Assembly (NCBI GenBank): GCA_963749485.1
Contig: CAVVMV010000026.1
Coordinates: 1-58,296, forward strand
DNA length: 58,296 nucleotides
Source: JAZGGS01 sp963749485
GTDB taxonomy: Bacteria; Bacteroidota; Ignavibacteria; Ignavibacteriales; Ignavibacteriaceae
Reading direction: 5' to 3'
The position numbers and the translations under genes were made by a program. The notes below the pieces were generated by a model. That model did no database searches, was not told where the DNA came from, and worked only from the letters and a program-made list of their open reading frames with translations. Shown piece by piece: positions 7,936-18,233 of the stretch; the first letter of the stretch is position 1, and each line of letters opens with the position of its first letter.

Positions 7936-10345
7936 TTGAAAGTTTCACTTAACTGGTTAAAAAAATATGTTGATTTGGAAAATATCTCAACTGAAGAGAT
8001 TGTTTCAAAGCTTACTATGGCTGGTTTGGAGGTTGAAGAATATTTTGACCAGAATGAAAAGTATAAGAATTTTATTGTTGGACTTGTAAAGTCAAAAGAG
8101 AAACATCCCGATGCTGATAAGCTTACGGTTTGCACAGTTTCAGATGGCAATGAAGACCTGCAGGTAATATGCGGCGCATCGAATGTTGAAGCAGGACAAA
8201 AAATAGTTTTTGCACCTATCGGTTCCACAATTCCACTTGGAAATTTTAAAATAAAAAAGGCAAAGATTAGAGGTGTGGAATCGCACGGAATGATTTGTGC
8301 TGAAGATGAACTGGAACTTAGCGATGATCACTCAGGAATTATGGTGCTGGATGAAAATCTTGAAGAGGGAACATCCATTACTGAAGCTTTAGGTTTAAAT
8401 GATGTTATACTTGAAATAGCTATAACACCAAACAGACCTGATGCACTATCACATATAGGTGTTGCAAGAGATCTATCTGCATTATTCAACCTTGAACTTA
8501 AAATTCCTAAAGTTGAGCTTAAAGAAGTTGAAAAAGATATTAATGATTTTGCAAAAATTGAAATAGAAGATGAAGTAAATTGCCCTCGTTATTCTGCGCG
8601 GGTAGTTATAGATGTTACAATAAAAGAATCACCAGGTTGGTTAAAGGATAGACTTACAAGCATTGGATTAAGACCAATTAATAACGTGGTTGATGTTACC
8701 AATTTTGTTCTGCACGAAATTGGTCAACCGCTGCACGCTTTTGATCTTGATAGATTAAGTAAGAATAAAATTATTGTAAGAAGCACTTCAGGAAAAACTA
8801 AATTTACTACACTCGATTCTAAAGAAAGAGAACTGCAGCCAGGCACTTTAATGATTTGTGATGCTGAACGCGAAGTTGCAGTTGCAGGAGTTATGGGCGG
8901 TGAAAATTCTGAAGTAAGCGATGATACAAAAAACATATTAATTGAAAGCGCCTACTTCAATCCAACTTCAATTAGAAGAACTTCTAAAGATCTTATGCTA
9001 ACAACCGATTCATCTTACCGGTTTGAGCGCGGCACTGATCCATCAAACACGGTGTATGCGGCAGAAAGAGCTGCTAAACTTATTGCCGAATTGGGAGATG
9101 GAAAAATTGTAAAAGGTGTAATAGATGTTTATCCTAATAAGATTTATAACAAGGAATTAAAGCTCAGGTTAGCAAGAGTTACTAAGCTCCTCGGTTACGA
9201 AGTGAATAAAAATGATGTAAAGAGGATTCTGCAAAAGCTTGGAATAAATATTCTTAAAGATTTAGGTGATTCATTGGAAGTTGTTGTTCCCAACTTTAGA
9301 CCTGATATTGAAAGAGAAGTTGACCTGATAGAAGAGATTGCAAGGATTGCTGGATACGATTCTATACCAACAATTTCCAAGATAACTATTACGCTGGATA
9401 AAAAAGTTGATGAATCTGAATTTACAGATAATGTAAGATCATCAGCCATTGCAATTGGTTTGAACGAAATAGTTAATAACCCGTTGGTACCGGAAAAATT
9501 TGCAGAGATTATTGGAAATCCAATTAAAGTTACCAATCCTCAAAGTAACGATATGGCATTTCTGCGAACATCACTTGTTCCGAGTGCTCTTAATATAGTT
9601 TCGAACAATATAAAAAGAGGGGAAAAAGATTTAGCGTTCTTCGAAATAGGAAATATCTTCAACCTGGATTAATGAGGGCGAAGTAAAAAGTTTTGAGGAT
9701 TTTAAAGAAGAAACCAACATCATTTTATTAATAACCGGTTATAAAACTTTTAGAAAGTGGTACTCGCAAAGTGAAAATTACGATTTTTATGCACTCAAAG
9801 GTTTAGTAAATTCATTTTTAAAAAAGATTTCGCTTGACAATTCTTTAATTGATTCATATAATGAAGTAGCAAAATAGTATTTACGAGTACAATTTTGCCA
9901 AATGCCTGAATAAACTGGTTTTGGGTTATGGCGGTAAAGTAAAAAGCAGTGTTCTTAAAAAATTTGATATTGACCAGGAAGTATTTTGTTTCGAGTTTGA
10001 TTTAATGAAACTAAGTCAATATTTCCCGGGGCAATAAAAAGTATTCAGTACCTTTGAAATTTCCAAAGGTTAACAGGGATTTTGCATTTATCTTTGATGG
10101 TAAAATTACCTACGAAGAAGTAAATTCGTATATTAAAAAAGAGTGCTTCACAGCTCCTTAAATCAGTATCTTTGTTCGATTTATTCGAAAAAGATGATAT
10201 TGGAGAGAATAAAAAAAGTATGGCATTCAATTTGGAATATTACGATTTTAGCAGAACATTAACTGAAGATGAGGTTGATAAGGATTTTCAGAATTTAATT
10301 ACTCTCATTACAAATAAATTTAATGCAACTTTAAGAGGAAATTAA
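7936..10345 (+). CDS. pheT: Phenylalanyl-tRNA synthetase beta subunit (several frameshifts)
   Basis: Partner of PheS. TTG at 7936 gives MKVSLNWLKKYVDLE, the normal N-terminus. A tRNA-binding (EMAP-like) domain lies near residues 40-150, then the B3/B4 editing domain and B5 domain (RPDIEREVDLIEEIARIAGYD). The clean frame stops at 9672, but homologous sequence continues through shifts near 9670, 9876, 10033 and 10140. It ends in the ferredoxin-fold anticodon-binding domain (KVNRDFAFIFDGKITYEE ... YYDFSRTLTEDEV) at the stop 10343-10345. Total length of about 800 residues is normal. With four single-base breaks in an essential gene, errors in the sequence are the likely cause. Confidence 0.9.
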
Positions 10346-10670
10346 TTGGCCGATCACGCAAAATACGAATCGTTAGTTAATGACCTGACAGCTCTCGAAG
10401 CTCAGGTTTCTATCTTAAAAAGCAAATACAACGATACTCTGGAAAGAAACACAGAGTTGGAAGTTACTTTTAATGAAGCTGAGCAGGAAAAGAGCGCACT
10501 TCATCAACGTATTTCGGATTTGGAAGGTGAAATTGAATCACTTAAACATGAATCTGGAGAACGCACAATTTAAAAATTTAACTTTAGAGGAGAAAGAATC
10601 GCTTAAAGCTAAAATAAAGGATTTAGTTAAGCGAATTGACTATCACCTTTCTGCAAATTCGTCCCGCTGA
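10346..10670 (+). CDS. Small coiled-coil protein between pheT and zapA (one frameshift)
   Basis: About 107 residues if one frameshift near 10550 is bridged. TTG at 10346 directly follows the pheT stop and begins MADHAKYESLVNDLTALEAQ. Heptad-like runs of L, I, E and K continue through ISDLEGEIESLK, then KNLTLEEKESLKAKIKDLVK to the stop at 10670. The whole protein is predicted coiled coil with no catalytic motif. I do not know its function. Its position just before zapA in a tight gene run suggests a link to cell division or to ZapA, which is inference. Confidence 0.7.
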
Positions 10671-10738
10671 ACGCTGGACGAAACGGAAAGGAATATTTAA
10701 GTTCTTAATTAATTTGATTGTAGGATGGGAAGACATCA

Positions 10739-11035
10739 ATGACAGATAAGAAGAAGCTTAAAATAAAAATATTCGAAAAAGAATATTCTTTACTTGTTGA
10801 AAATGAAGAGATAGCAAAAGAGCTTGCTATCTATGTAAATAAAGTAATGGAAGAAACCAAAGAGGAACTTCCGGACCAAGCTGCACAGACAATAGCTATA
10901 ATTGCTTGTTTAAATATCGCTTACGATTTATTCATAGAGAAGAATAAGAACAGGGAATTTTTAATTCAGGCAACAGATAAAGTAAAGAAATTAAAGCTCC
11001 TTCTAGACGAACCCGAACTGTCTGACCCATCTTAA
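10739..11035 (+). CDS. zapA: Cell division protein ZapA
   Basis: 98 residues. The N-terminal globular part begins KLKIKIFEKEYSLLVENEE and includes AIYVNKVMEETKEELP; the C-terminal part (IAIIACLNIAYDLFIEKNK onward) is a long helix that forms the dimer or tetramer coiled coil. ZapA cross-links FtsZ filaments at the division ring. Length and layout match short bacterial ZapA proteins. The ATG at 10739 has AGGATGGGA upstream. A structured ncRNA begins at its stop codon, reminiscent of the zapA-6S RNA order in other bacteria. Confidence 0.88.
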   Translation: MTDKKKLKIKIFEKEYSLLVENEEIAKELAIYVNKVMEETKEELPDQAAQTIAIIACLNIAYDLFIEKNKNREFLIQATDKVKKLKLLLDEPELSDPS

Positions 11036-11249
11036 GTATTGCCGCGCTGCTGCTCCTTTTTAATTTGAAAAACTAACATCAATTAAAAGGGAGTATGACT
11101 TCAACGTGTATTACAGGCCTCATCTTCAGTCTTGTATTGAAGAATTGCATTTGCAACAGTGGAAGTAAAAAGCGTGTGAGAGTATTCCCACTGTGATTTA
11201 ATAGGGTTTTTCCTATTGATCGTGGAGTGGCAGATGCGGCGTTTATACT
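11034..11249 (+). ncRNA. ssrS: Long-stem structured RNA, probable 6S RNA
   Basis: No frame is open between zapA and rny, but the ends pair strongly. AAGTATTGCCGCGCTGCTGC plus TCC at 11034-11056 pairs with GGAGTGGCAGATGCGGC and ATACTT at 11224-11249. That is about 16 base pairs broken only by a single bulged A, extended by AAGTAT/ATACTT. Inside are a 5' hairpin (CTCCTTTTTAATTTGA with TCAATTAAAAGGGAG) and a stem CAGTGG ... CCCACTG. One long closed rod of about 216 nt directly downstream of zapA is what 6S RNA, the sigma70-holoenzyme regulator, looks like. I cannot run a covariance model, so the family call is inference, while the structure is directly visible. Confidence 0.55.
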
Positions 11250-11272
11250 TTTAACCTATAGTGGAGGTAAAA

Positions 11273-12835
11273 ATGGACGTAATATTGATAATACCAATGT
11301 TAGTTGTGATAATAATTGTGTTTTTCTATCTGGGATGGTTATTTAATTCGAAAGTTGGAAAGAAAAGTGCTGCCCTGGCTGAAGAAAATTCTAAACGTAT
11401 AGTTGCCGATGCAGAAAAAGAAGCCAAAAATCTTAAAAGAGAAAAATTACTTGAAGTAAAAGATGAATGGTACAAGAAGAAAATTGAATTTGATAGTGAA
11501 GTTCAGAAAAAAAGACAAAAGCTTGGTAACCTTGAAAAACAGCTTACTCAAAGAGAGGAGAACAGTGAGAAAAAATTCGATCTGGTTCTTCAAAAGGAAA
11601 GAGAAAATAAAAAGCTTGAACAAAGTCTTACTGACCAAAGAGATAACCTGAAAACGAAAACTCAGGAAATTGAACAACTGGCGCTGGAACAGAATGATAA
11701 ACTTGAAAGAATTTCCGGCTTAACTTCAGAAGATGCTAAGAAAATGCTGATGGAAAATATGGTTAACCAGGCAAAAATTGATTCCGTCCAGATGATTAAG
11801 GAGGTAATCGATAAAGCAAAAGCAGATGCCAAACGTGAAGCACAAAAAGTCATCGTCCAGTCTATCCAGCGCACTGCTGCCGATCATTCCATAGAAACTA
11901 CAGTCTCTGTCGTTCAAATTCAGAATGATGAAATGAAAGGCAGGATCATCGGTAAGGAAGGAAGGAACATCAGGGCATTTGAATCCGCAACAGGTGTGGA
12001 TGTTATTGTTGATGATACCCCCGAAGCTGTTATTCTATCCTCGTTTGATCAATTTAGAAGAGAAGTTGCGCGTGTTTCATTAGAAAGATTAATAGCAGAT
12101 GGACGGATTCATCCAGCCAGGATTGAAGAAGTTGTTGAAAAAGTGAAGGAGGAACTTGAAGAAGAGTTGATTAGGGAAGGTGAGAATACTGTGATGGAGC
12201 TTGGCTTACACAACATGCACAAGGAATTAGTAAAGCACCTCGGAAGGATGAAATACAGGTCGAGCTTTGGACAAAATCTTTTACAGCACAGCATAGAGGT
12301 TGCTTATCTCACAGGGATAATGGCTGCGGAACTGGGACTGGAAACTAATATTGCAAAGAGAGCAGGCTTGTTGCACGATATTGGTAAAACCGTTGATAAA
12401 AGTGTTGAAGGTCCTCATGCTTTATTGGGTTACGATTTGACTAAACGGTATGAAGAAAATCCTATTGTTGCAAACGCAGTTGGCTCACATCACGAAGATA
12501 TTGAAATGGAACACCCGATTGCAGCACTTGTGCAGGCAGCTGATGCAATTAGCGGAGCAAGACCTGGAGCAAGAAGGGAGCCACTGGAAAGTTATGTAAA
12601 ACGGCTTGAAAACCTTGAAAATCTGGCCAAATCATTTGAAGGGGTTGCAAAAACTTATGCAATACAGGCGGGTAGGGAAGTAAGAGTTGTTGTGGAGCAC
12701 GATAAAGTTGATGACCTGGTAGCTGATAAACTAGCAAAAGAGATCTCCCAGAAAATTGAATCGGAAATGGAATACCCTGGACAGATAAAAGTTACTGTTA
12801 TTAGGGAAGTAAGAAAAATTAGTTACGCTAAATAA
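11273..12835 (+). CDS. rny: Ribonuclease Y
   Basis: About 520 residues, a membrane-anchored endoribonuclease that starts mRNA decay. It has one N-terminal membrane segment (VILIIPMLVVIIIVFFYLGW), then a long charged coiled coil (about 30-180). A KH domain carries GRIIGKEGRNIRAFE near 225. The HD domain carries AGLLHDIGK near 365 and GSHHEDIE. Length is typical. The frame opens at GTG 11261, but ATG 11273 with GGAGG five bases upstream is clearly the start. A terminator follows the stop. Confidence 0.95.
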   Translation: MDVILIIPMLVVIIIVFFYLGWLFNSKVGKKSAALAEENSKRIVADAEKEAKNLKREKLLEVKDEWYKKKIEFDSEVQKKRQKLGNLEKQLTQREENSEKKFDLVLQKERENKKLEQSLTDQRDNLKTKTQEIEQLALEQNDKLERISGLTSEDAKKMLMENMVNQAKIDSVQMIKEVIDKAKADAKREAQKVIVQSIQRTAADHSIETTVSVVQIQNDEMKGRIIGKEGRNIRAFESATGVDVIVDDTPEAVILSSFDQFRREVARVSLERLIADGRIHPARIEEVVEKVKEELEEELIREGENTVMELGLHNMHKELVKHLGRMKYRSSFGQNLLQHSIEVAYLTGIMAAELGLETNIAKRAGLLHDIGKTVDKSVEGPHALLGYDLTKRYEENPIVANAVGSHHEDIEMEHPIAALVQAADAISGARPGARREPLESYVKRLENLENLAKSFEGVAKTYAIQAGREVRVVVEHDKVDDLVADKLAKEISQKIESEMEYPGQIKVTVIREVRKISYAK

Positions 12836-12840
12836 TTCAT

Positions 12841-12859
12841 GGGGCTTTTGCCCCTTTTT
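12841..12859 (+). terminator. Rho-independent terminator after rny
   Basis: GGGGC-TTTT-GCCCC hairpin followed by five T, right after the rny stop and ten bases before coaE. Short but well placed. Confidence 0.65.
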
Positions 12860-12868
12860 AATTGTTGA

Positions 12869-13477
12869 ATGAGTAGAAAAATTTTTACTGTTGCAATTAC
12901 AGGTGGAATAGGTTCTGGTAAAAGTACCTTCTCCGAATTTCTGCGTGAAAAAGATTATCCTGTGATTTTTGCAGATGATCTATCAAAGGAATTATTAAAA
13001 AACAGTAAGGATGTTAAAAAGGAAATAATTGAACTGTTTGGTTCCACTGCTTATAACGGAAGCGAAATAAATACTGATTTTCTTGCGATGGAAGTTTTTT
13101 CTGATCCGCATAAACTCCAAAAAATTAATTCTATTCTACATCCAAAAGTAATTGAGCAAATTAACCGGGAAGTTGAAGAGTTAAAGAAAAATAATAAATT
13201 GATTTTTGTTGAGGCAGCACTGGTTTATGAAGCCAATATCGAAAAACTTTTCGATTATGTTGTCTTGATTACTGCAGATGAAGAGATAAAAAAACAGAGA
13301 ACGGTTGAATCTAAAAAATTCTCTTCAGAAGAATTTGACAAACGCATCCAAAACCAGATAAAGGATGAAGAAAAGAGCAAACGGGCTGATTTCATCTTTT
13401 TTAACAATACAACAAGAAATGATCTTAGAATAAAAGCAGACTTGCTATTGTTGACATTAAATTCTCTTCTAAAATAA
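12869..13477 (+). CDS. coaE: Dephospho-CoA kinase
   Basis: 202 residues. It catalyses the last step of coenzyme A synthesis, phosphorylating the 3' hydroxyl of dephospho-CoA with ATP. The P-loop ITGGIGSGKSTF lies at residues 10-21; the adenine/CoA-binding segment ADDLSKELLK and the LHPKVIEQI helix follow; the lid region is around KKQRTVESKKF. Length is normal. It starts at ATG 12869 close behind the rny terminator. No defects are seen. Confidence 0.93.
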   Translation: MSRKIFTVAITGGIGSGKSTFSEFLREKDYPVIFADDLSKELLKNSKDVKKEIIELFGSTAYNGSEINTDFLAMEVFSDPHKLQKINSILHPKVIEQINREVEELKKNNKLIFVEAALVYEANIEKLFDYVVLITADEEIKKQRTVESKKFSSEEFDKRIQNQIKDEEKSKRADFIFFNNTTRNDLRIKADLLLLTLNSLLK

Positions 13478-13562
13478 ATTATCTTCTCCGGGATGCTGTC
13501 ATTTAAAAATATTTTACAATTTTTACATGCTGTATTTTTAACAATATTGTCCGGAGTTTAAA

Positions 13563-14465
13563 TTGTCTTTCTTTCATACTCTTCTTGTAAAAACTGCTCA
13601 GCTTATGCCAGAAAAGGTTCTCTGGTTTTTTTCAAAAAATTACATTGCAGGCAAAACACTCAGCTCAGCTATTAAAGTTGTGAAGGATCTCAACTCAAAA
13701 GGAATGCTTGCTACAATTGATGTGCTCGGTGAATCTATAGAAACAAAAGAAGAAGCCATAAATGCCAAAGAACAGGCAATGGAGGTTTTCGATGCAATTG
13801 TAGAGCACAACTTAGATGCAAACGTTTCAATTAAACCTACCCAGTTTGGTTTAGCTATTGATGAGGACTTTGCTTATGAACAAATATTAGAGTTGGTAAA
13901 AAGAGCCGGAGAGTTAAACAACTTTGTAAGAATTGATATGGAAGATTCTCCTTATACAGATGCCACGTTAAATGTTTACAAAAGAATATTTAAAGATCAT
14001 AAAAATGTTGGTGTTGTGCTTCAATCCTATATGAAAAGAACATACAGTGATGCTGTAACTCTTAATACTATTGGAACTAATTACAGGTTATGCAAAGGAA
14101 TTTATATAGAACCTGAATCGATTGCTTATAAAGATAAACAAGCAATTCGCGATAACTATATGAAAACGTTGGAAGAAATGTTGAAAAATGGTAACTACGT
14201 TGGCATTGCCACACATGATAAATATTTGATAGATGAATCTTACAAACTGATTAATGAGTTAAATATTTCTAAAGATAAATTTGAATTTCAAATGTTACTG
14301 GGTGTAAGAGAAGATCTTAGAAATAAGATAAATAATGATGGTTACAAAATAAGAATATATGTTCCTTTTGGTAAAGACTGGTATGCATACTCATTAAGGC
14401 GGCTGAAGGAAAATCCACAGTTAACAGGACATATTGTTAAAGAATTTTTTGCGTTTAGAAAATGA
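13563..14465 (+). CDS. Proline dehydrogenase, single-domain
   Basis: 300 residues of FAD-dependent TIM barrel that oxidises L-proline to pyrroline-5-carboxylate. Recognisable segments are SIKPTQFGLAID near 95, RIDMEDSPYTDATL near 125, LQSYMKRT near 155, RLCKGIYIEPESIAY near 175 and ATHDKYLIDESY near 218. The size fits the monofunctional ProDH of Bacteroidota rather than the large PutA fusion; the dehydrogenase partner for P5C is not adjacent. TTG at 13563 is taken as start. Its stop overlaps the tsaD start (ATGA), so the two are translationally coupled. Confidence 0.88.
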   Translation: MSFFHTLLVKTAQLMPEKVLWFFSKNYIAGKTLSSAIKVVKDLNSKGMLATIDVLGESIETKEEAINAKEQAMEVFDAIVEHNLDANVSIKPTQFGLAIDEDFAYEQILELVKRAGELNNFVRIDMEDSPYTDATLNVYKRIFKDHKNVGVVLQSYMKRTYSDAVTLNTIGTNYRLCKGIYIEPESIAYKDKQAIRDNYMKTLEEMLKNGNYVGIATHDKYLIDESYKLINELNISKDKFEFQMLLGVREDLRNKINNDGYKIRIYVPFGKDWYAYSLRRLKENPQLTGHIVKEFFAFRK

Positions 14466-15490
14466 ATATACTTGGAATTGAAAGTTCGTGCGATGAAACT
14501 TCTGTTGCTATAATCTCAGGTGATAAATTAACTGCTAATTTAATCTCCTCCCAGGATTTTCATAAAAACTACGGTGGGGTTGTTCCTGAACTTTCAAGCA
14601 GGGCACATCTTCAAATTGTAAAACCCCTTGTTAACAATGCGCTTGAACTTTCGAAAATGCAATTGCATGATATTGATTTAATTGCTGCAACTGCCGGACC
14701 CGGCTTAATCGGTGCGTTATTAGTTGGATTAACTTTTGCAAAAGGATTAGCGCTTTCATTAAAGAAACCGTTTATTTCTGTAAATCATATTGAGGGTCAT
14801 ATCTTTTCAGGTTTTTTGATGAAAGATAAACCTGAATTTCCTTTTCTTGCTCTGGTGGTTTCCGGCGGGCACACTTTGTTATTATATGTTAAAAGCTTTA
14901 GCGAAATTGTTCAACTTGGTACCACTGTTGATGATGCTGCAGGCGAAGCATTTGATAAGGTCTCCAAGATGATTGGGTTTGGTTACCCCGGAGGTCCGCA
15001 AATACAGGCTGCTGCAAAAATGGGCGATGAAAATAAAATATCGTTTCCAATTGCGGGTTAGATGATCCATATAATTTTTCATTCAGCGGATTAAAAACTG
15101 CAGTGCTTCGCTACATTCAGAAAAATTATAAATCATCTGAAAATATTCCATCTGAAAATTTAAATGATATTGCAGCGTCATTCCAGAAAGCAGTTGTGGG
15201 CGCGTTGTTACAAAATTGTGAAAAAGCACTTAATAGATTCGATGTGAAATCAATTTCACTTGTTGGCGGAGTTGCTGCAAACGAATATCTGAGAGAAAAA
15301 TCTCAGCGCTCTTGCGGAAAAGCATAACAAAAAATTTGTAGTTCCAGATTTAGAATTTTGCGGTGATAATGCTGCAATGATCGCCTTCAGGGCAAAGACA
15401 CTTTATGAAAGTGGTGTGCGTGATTCTTTAAGCGCAAAACCTTATCCATCTTTAAAGAAGAATCATTTTTTATCTCGTCATAATATTTAA
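14462..15490 (+). CDS. tsaD: tRNA N6-threonylcarbamoyltransferase TsaD (two frameshifts)
   Basis: Transfers the threonylcarbamoyl group to A37 of ANN-reading tRNAs. The N-terminus MNILGIESSCDETSVAI and the metal-binding HIEGHI (about residue 110) are intact, as are LALVVSGGHTLL and DDAAGEAFDKVSKMIG. The frame stops at 15061. A one-base shift near 15058 restores DDPYNFSFSGLKTAVLRYIQ, and another near 15305 restores KFVVPDLEFCGDNAAMIAFR to the stop at 15490. The total of about 342 residues is normal. The gene is essential in most bacteria, so the breaks are probably sequence errors. Confidence 0.9.
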
Positions 15491-15512
15491 GTAACCGTAT
15501 TTATTTTTTTTA

Positions 15513-16544
15513 ATGAAGATTGATATTAAAAACCTGTTAACACGCTGGCAAGTAATTTTAGTTGGAATTGTCTTCATTGGGCTAATTGCAATTGCTTACC
15601 TCACTTTTTTTACTCCAAATTATTTCCAGCACAAAGAGCCGGTACAATTCGATATTAAAAATGGAGAAACATTCTCATCTGTTGTAAACCGGTTGTATGA
15701 ATTAGATATCATTCCCAGCAAAACCAACATGAAAATTGCTGCGTTTATTTCAGGATCGGAAAAAAAAATAAGAGCGGCAAGGTTTCATATTAAAAACGGT
15801 TTAAGCTACCTGGCTCTCTTAGATTTGTTTACAGAAGGTGAGTGTGATTTTGCGAGAAAGATAAAAATAAAAGATGGACAAACTATCAATTGGCTTGCAT
15901 ATAAATTAGAGAAAAAAGTTTTTATTGATTCAGCAGATTTTGTTTCTTTAACTGAAGATCCTATTTTTCTTTCTAACCTTGGATTCCCGGAAAAAACTTT
16001 GCAAGGATATCTGTTCAGCAAAGAGTATGATGTTTACGAAAGATCATCACCCGAAGAAACGTTAATAATGTTTTATAATGCATTTAAAGAATTTTGGGTT
16101 GATAGTCTGCAGAAAAGAGCAACAGAGTTAGGTTTTTCAAAGCATGAAATATTAACTTTGGCTTCAATTGTAAAAGGTGAAACAGATTTACAGGAAGAAA
16201 TGCCGCGCATTGCAGGAGTTTATCATAATCGGCTAAGGATTGGTATGAGATTGCAGGCAGATCCAACAATTCAATATCTTTTACCTGGTGGATGGAGAAA
16301 GTTGTTGTATGATGATCTGCAAATCGATTCTCCGTATAACACTTACAAGTATGCGGGTTTGCCGCCGGGACCAATAAATAATCCAGGTAAAGATGCAATT
16401 TTTGCAGCTTTATATCCTGAAGATAACGATTATCTTTATTTTGTTGCAGATGGTAAGGGAAAACATAATTTTAGTAAAACATATAAGCAGCATTTGCGTT
16501 ATGTTAGTGAGTACAGGAGATTTATAAGATCACAAAACAACTAA
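15513..16544 (+). CDS. mltG: Endolytic murein transglycosylase MltG (YceG family)
   Basis: 343 residues. One N-terminal membrane segment (WQVILVGIVFIGLIAIAYLT) is followed by a LysM-like region and the YceG catalytic domain. ILTLASIVKGETD near residue 210 carries the catalytic Glu, and RIAGVYHNRLRIGMRLQADP and NTYKYAGLPPGPINNPG are strongly conserved. The enzyme cleaves nascent glycan strands at the inner membrane and so sets strand length. Length is typical, and no frame problem is present. Confidence 0.93.
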   Translation: MKIDIKNLLTRWQVILVGIVFIGLIAIAYLTFFTPNYFQHKEPVQFDIKNGETFSSVVNRLYELDIIPSKTNMKIAAFISGSEKKIRAARFHIKNGLSYLALLDLFTEGECDFARKIKIKDGQTINWLAYKLEKKVFIDSADFVSLTEDPIFLSNLGFPEKTLQGYLFSKEYDVYERSSPEETLIMFYNAFKEFWVDSLQKRATELGFSKHEILTLASIVKGETDLQEEMPRIAGVYHNRLRIGMRLQADPTIQYLLPGGWRKLLYDDLQIDSPYNTYKYAGLPPGPINNPGKDAIFAALYPEDNDYLYFVADGKGKHNFSKTYKQHLRYVSEYRRFIRSQNN

Positions 16545-16574
16545 TAAATAGAAAAACCACTTTATATTTTCGCT

Positions 16575-18233
16575 TTGCGAGACTCGCTTGCTATCCTTTT
16601 TTCTTTTATCTTGTTAAGGTGTGCTAACCAGTTGCCGCCTGGTGGGGGAGAGGTTGATTTAATTCCTCCAGAAATAATTGAAGTCTATCCTGAACCAGGA
16701 ACCATAATGTTTGATGACGATTATTTTGAAATTGATTTTTCTGAATACGTAGATAAAAGATCAGTAAAAGAAGCCATCTTTATTTCACCTTACATTGAAG
16801 AAGGTTTGGATTATGAATGGACGGGAACAAGTTTAACTGCAACATTTAAGAAAGGTTTGGAAGAAGATAAAACTTATACAATTACTATTGGAACCGATGT
16901 TGTTGATCATAACAATAGAAACAGGATGGCTCAATCCTATTCATTTTCATTCTCTACAGGCGAAAAGATTGATACGAAAAGTATTTCAGGTAAAGTTTAT
17001 GATAAAGAACCGGAAGGAATTTTAATCTTTGCTTACAAACTGGATGATGGAGTTGATACTTTGCTGAACAGAAAACCTGATTACGTTTCACAATCTGGTT
17101 CTGATGGAAGTTTTAGTTTGAACGGATTATCATCAGCTGTTTACAGGGTGTTTGCGGTTCGCGATAAATTTCGTGATCTTATTTTTCAGAATGATCAGGA
17201 TGAAATTGGAATGCCATTTAAAGATGTTTCGCTTGAAGATCCCGATTCTACTTTTGAAAAACTTACCTTTAAACTATTTAATGCAGATACAACTAAACCG
17301 CGATTCATCAGTGCAATTATGACTGACGATAGACATATACTTGGGAGTTTTTCTGTTGCAATTGATAAAGGTTTGGTTACTGCAGATAATTTTTATCTTT
17401 ATGATTCAACTGAAGCTACAAAGACAACAATTTTATTTGCGTACAAAGGGAACACGAAAGATGAAGAAATTGTGCTTGTACCTGAGGAGACTCTTCCAGT
17501 TGATAATGATATTTACCTTTTTGCAGATACGATAAAGGATACAAAAGGAAACATTACGCTGAACGATTACACAAAAATTACTTTAACAAATAAACCTGAT
17601 ACAAACTCTATTAAAATTTATTCCACACAACCGCGAATGAATCAACAGATTGATTTTATTAATCCGCAAATCAGGTTCTTATTTAATGATGCTTTTGTTA
17701 AAGGTAATATTAAGAGCAAAATAACTTTTACTGATACACTTGGAAAGAGTATAGATTATGATGTTGAGTTTGAAGATGATGCTTTCCTTAATATAAAACC
17801 TACAAGCGAGCTGAAAACGGAAACGGATTATATTGTTACTATAGATCTTTCACAGTTTGCAGATGCATCTGGTAATAAAGGTGATTCCACTTACACATTA
17901 AAATTTAGAACAATAACCGGGTTAGATTTTACAGGGGCTAGTGGAACTTTATTAAATATTGAATTAAGTAATAACCCAGTGCTTGTACTGCAAAACGCAG
18001 AGAACAAAGAGTTAGTTTATAAAAAAATTATTACCAGTACCGAATTTGAATTTACAAGAATAGAACCGGGTAATTACCAGCTTTGGTGTTTTTTAGATAA
18101 AGACAGCAGCGGTACTTTTAATTACGGTTGGGCTCAGCCGTTTGAAACATCTGAAAAATTTTATGTCTATCCGGATACTCTTAATTTAAAGCCAAGATGG
18201 GTTGTTACTGATGTGAAATTCAGGTTTGAGTAA
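16575..18233 (+). CDS. Ig-like domain lipoprotein (N-terminus uncertain)
   Basis: About 552 residues. The start region reads SLAILFSFILLRCANQLPPG, a lipoprotein signal with the lipobox Cys, followed by GGGEVDLIPPEIIEVYPEPG. This is the typical opening of a bacterial Ig-like (Big_5/SbsA-like) domain, and the FSFSTGEKI ending of that domain comes near 130. A second Ig-like unit starts near PRMNQQIDFINPQIRF and ends TYTLKFRT; a carboxypeptidase-like fold (SISGKVYDKEPEGILIFAY) lies between. The TTG at 16575 is a poor start and the frame runs open upstream without ATG, so a nearby base error is likely. Probably anchored in the periplasm or outer membrane; role unknown. Confidence 0.75.
   Translation: MRDSLAILFSFILLRCANQLPPGGGEVDLIPPEIIEVYPEPGTIMFDDDYFEIDFSEYVDKRSVKEAIFISPYIEEGLDYEWTGTSLTATFKKGLEEDKTYTITIGTDVVDHNNRNRMAQSYSFSFSTGEKIDTKSISGKVYDKEPEGILIFAYKLDDGVDTLLNRKPDYVSQSGSDGSFSLNGLSSAVYRVFAVRDKFRDLIFQNDQDEIGMPFKDVSLEDPDSTFEKLTFKLFNADTTKPRFISAIMTDDRHILGSFSVAIDKGLVTADNFYLYDSTEATKTTILFAYKGNTKDEEIVLVPEETLPVDNDIYLFADTIKDTKGNITLNDYTKITLTNKPDTNSIKIYSTQPRMNQQIDFINPQIRFLFNDAFVKGNIKSKITFTDTLGKSIDYDVEFEDDAFLNIKPTSELKTETDYIVTIDLSQFADASGNKGDSTYTLKFRTITGLDFTGASGTLLNIELSNNPVLVLQNAENKELVYKKIITSTEFEFTRIEPGNYQLWCFLDKDSSGTFNYGWAQPFETSEKFYVYPDTLNLKPRWVVTDVKFRFE

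Noticed and set aside
9195..9536. 113-residue minus-strand frame within pheT
   Set aside because: Antisense to the B5 domain of PheT, no ribosome site, serine and isoleucine rich as expected from complementing an AT-rich gene.
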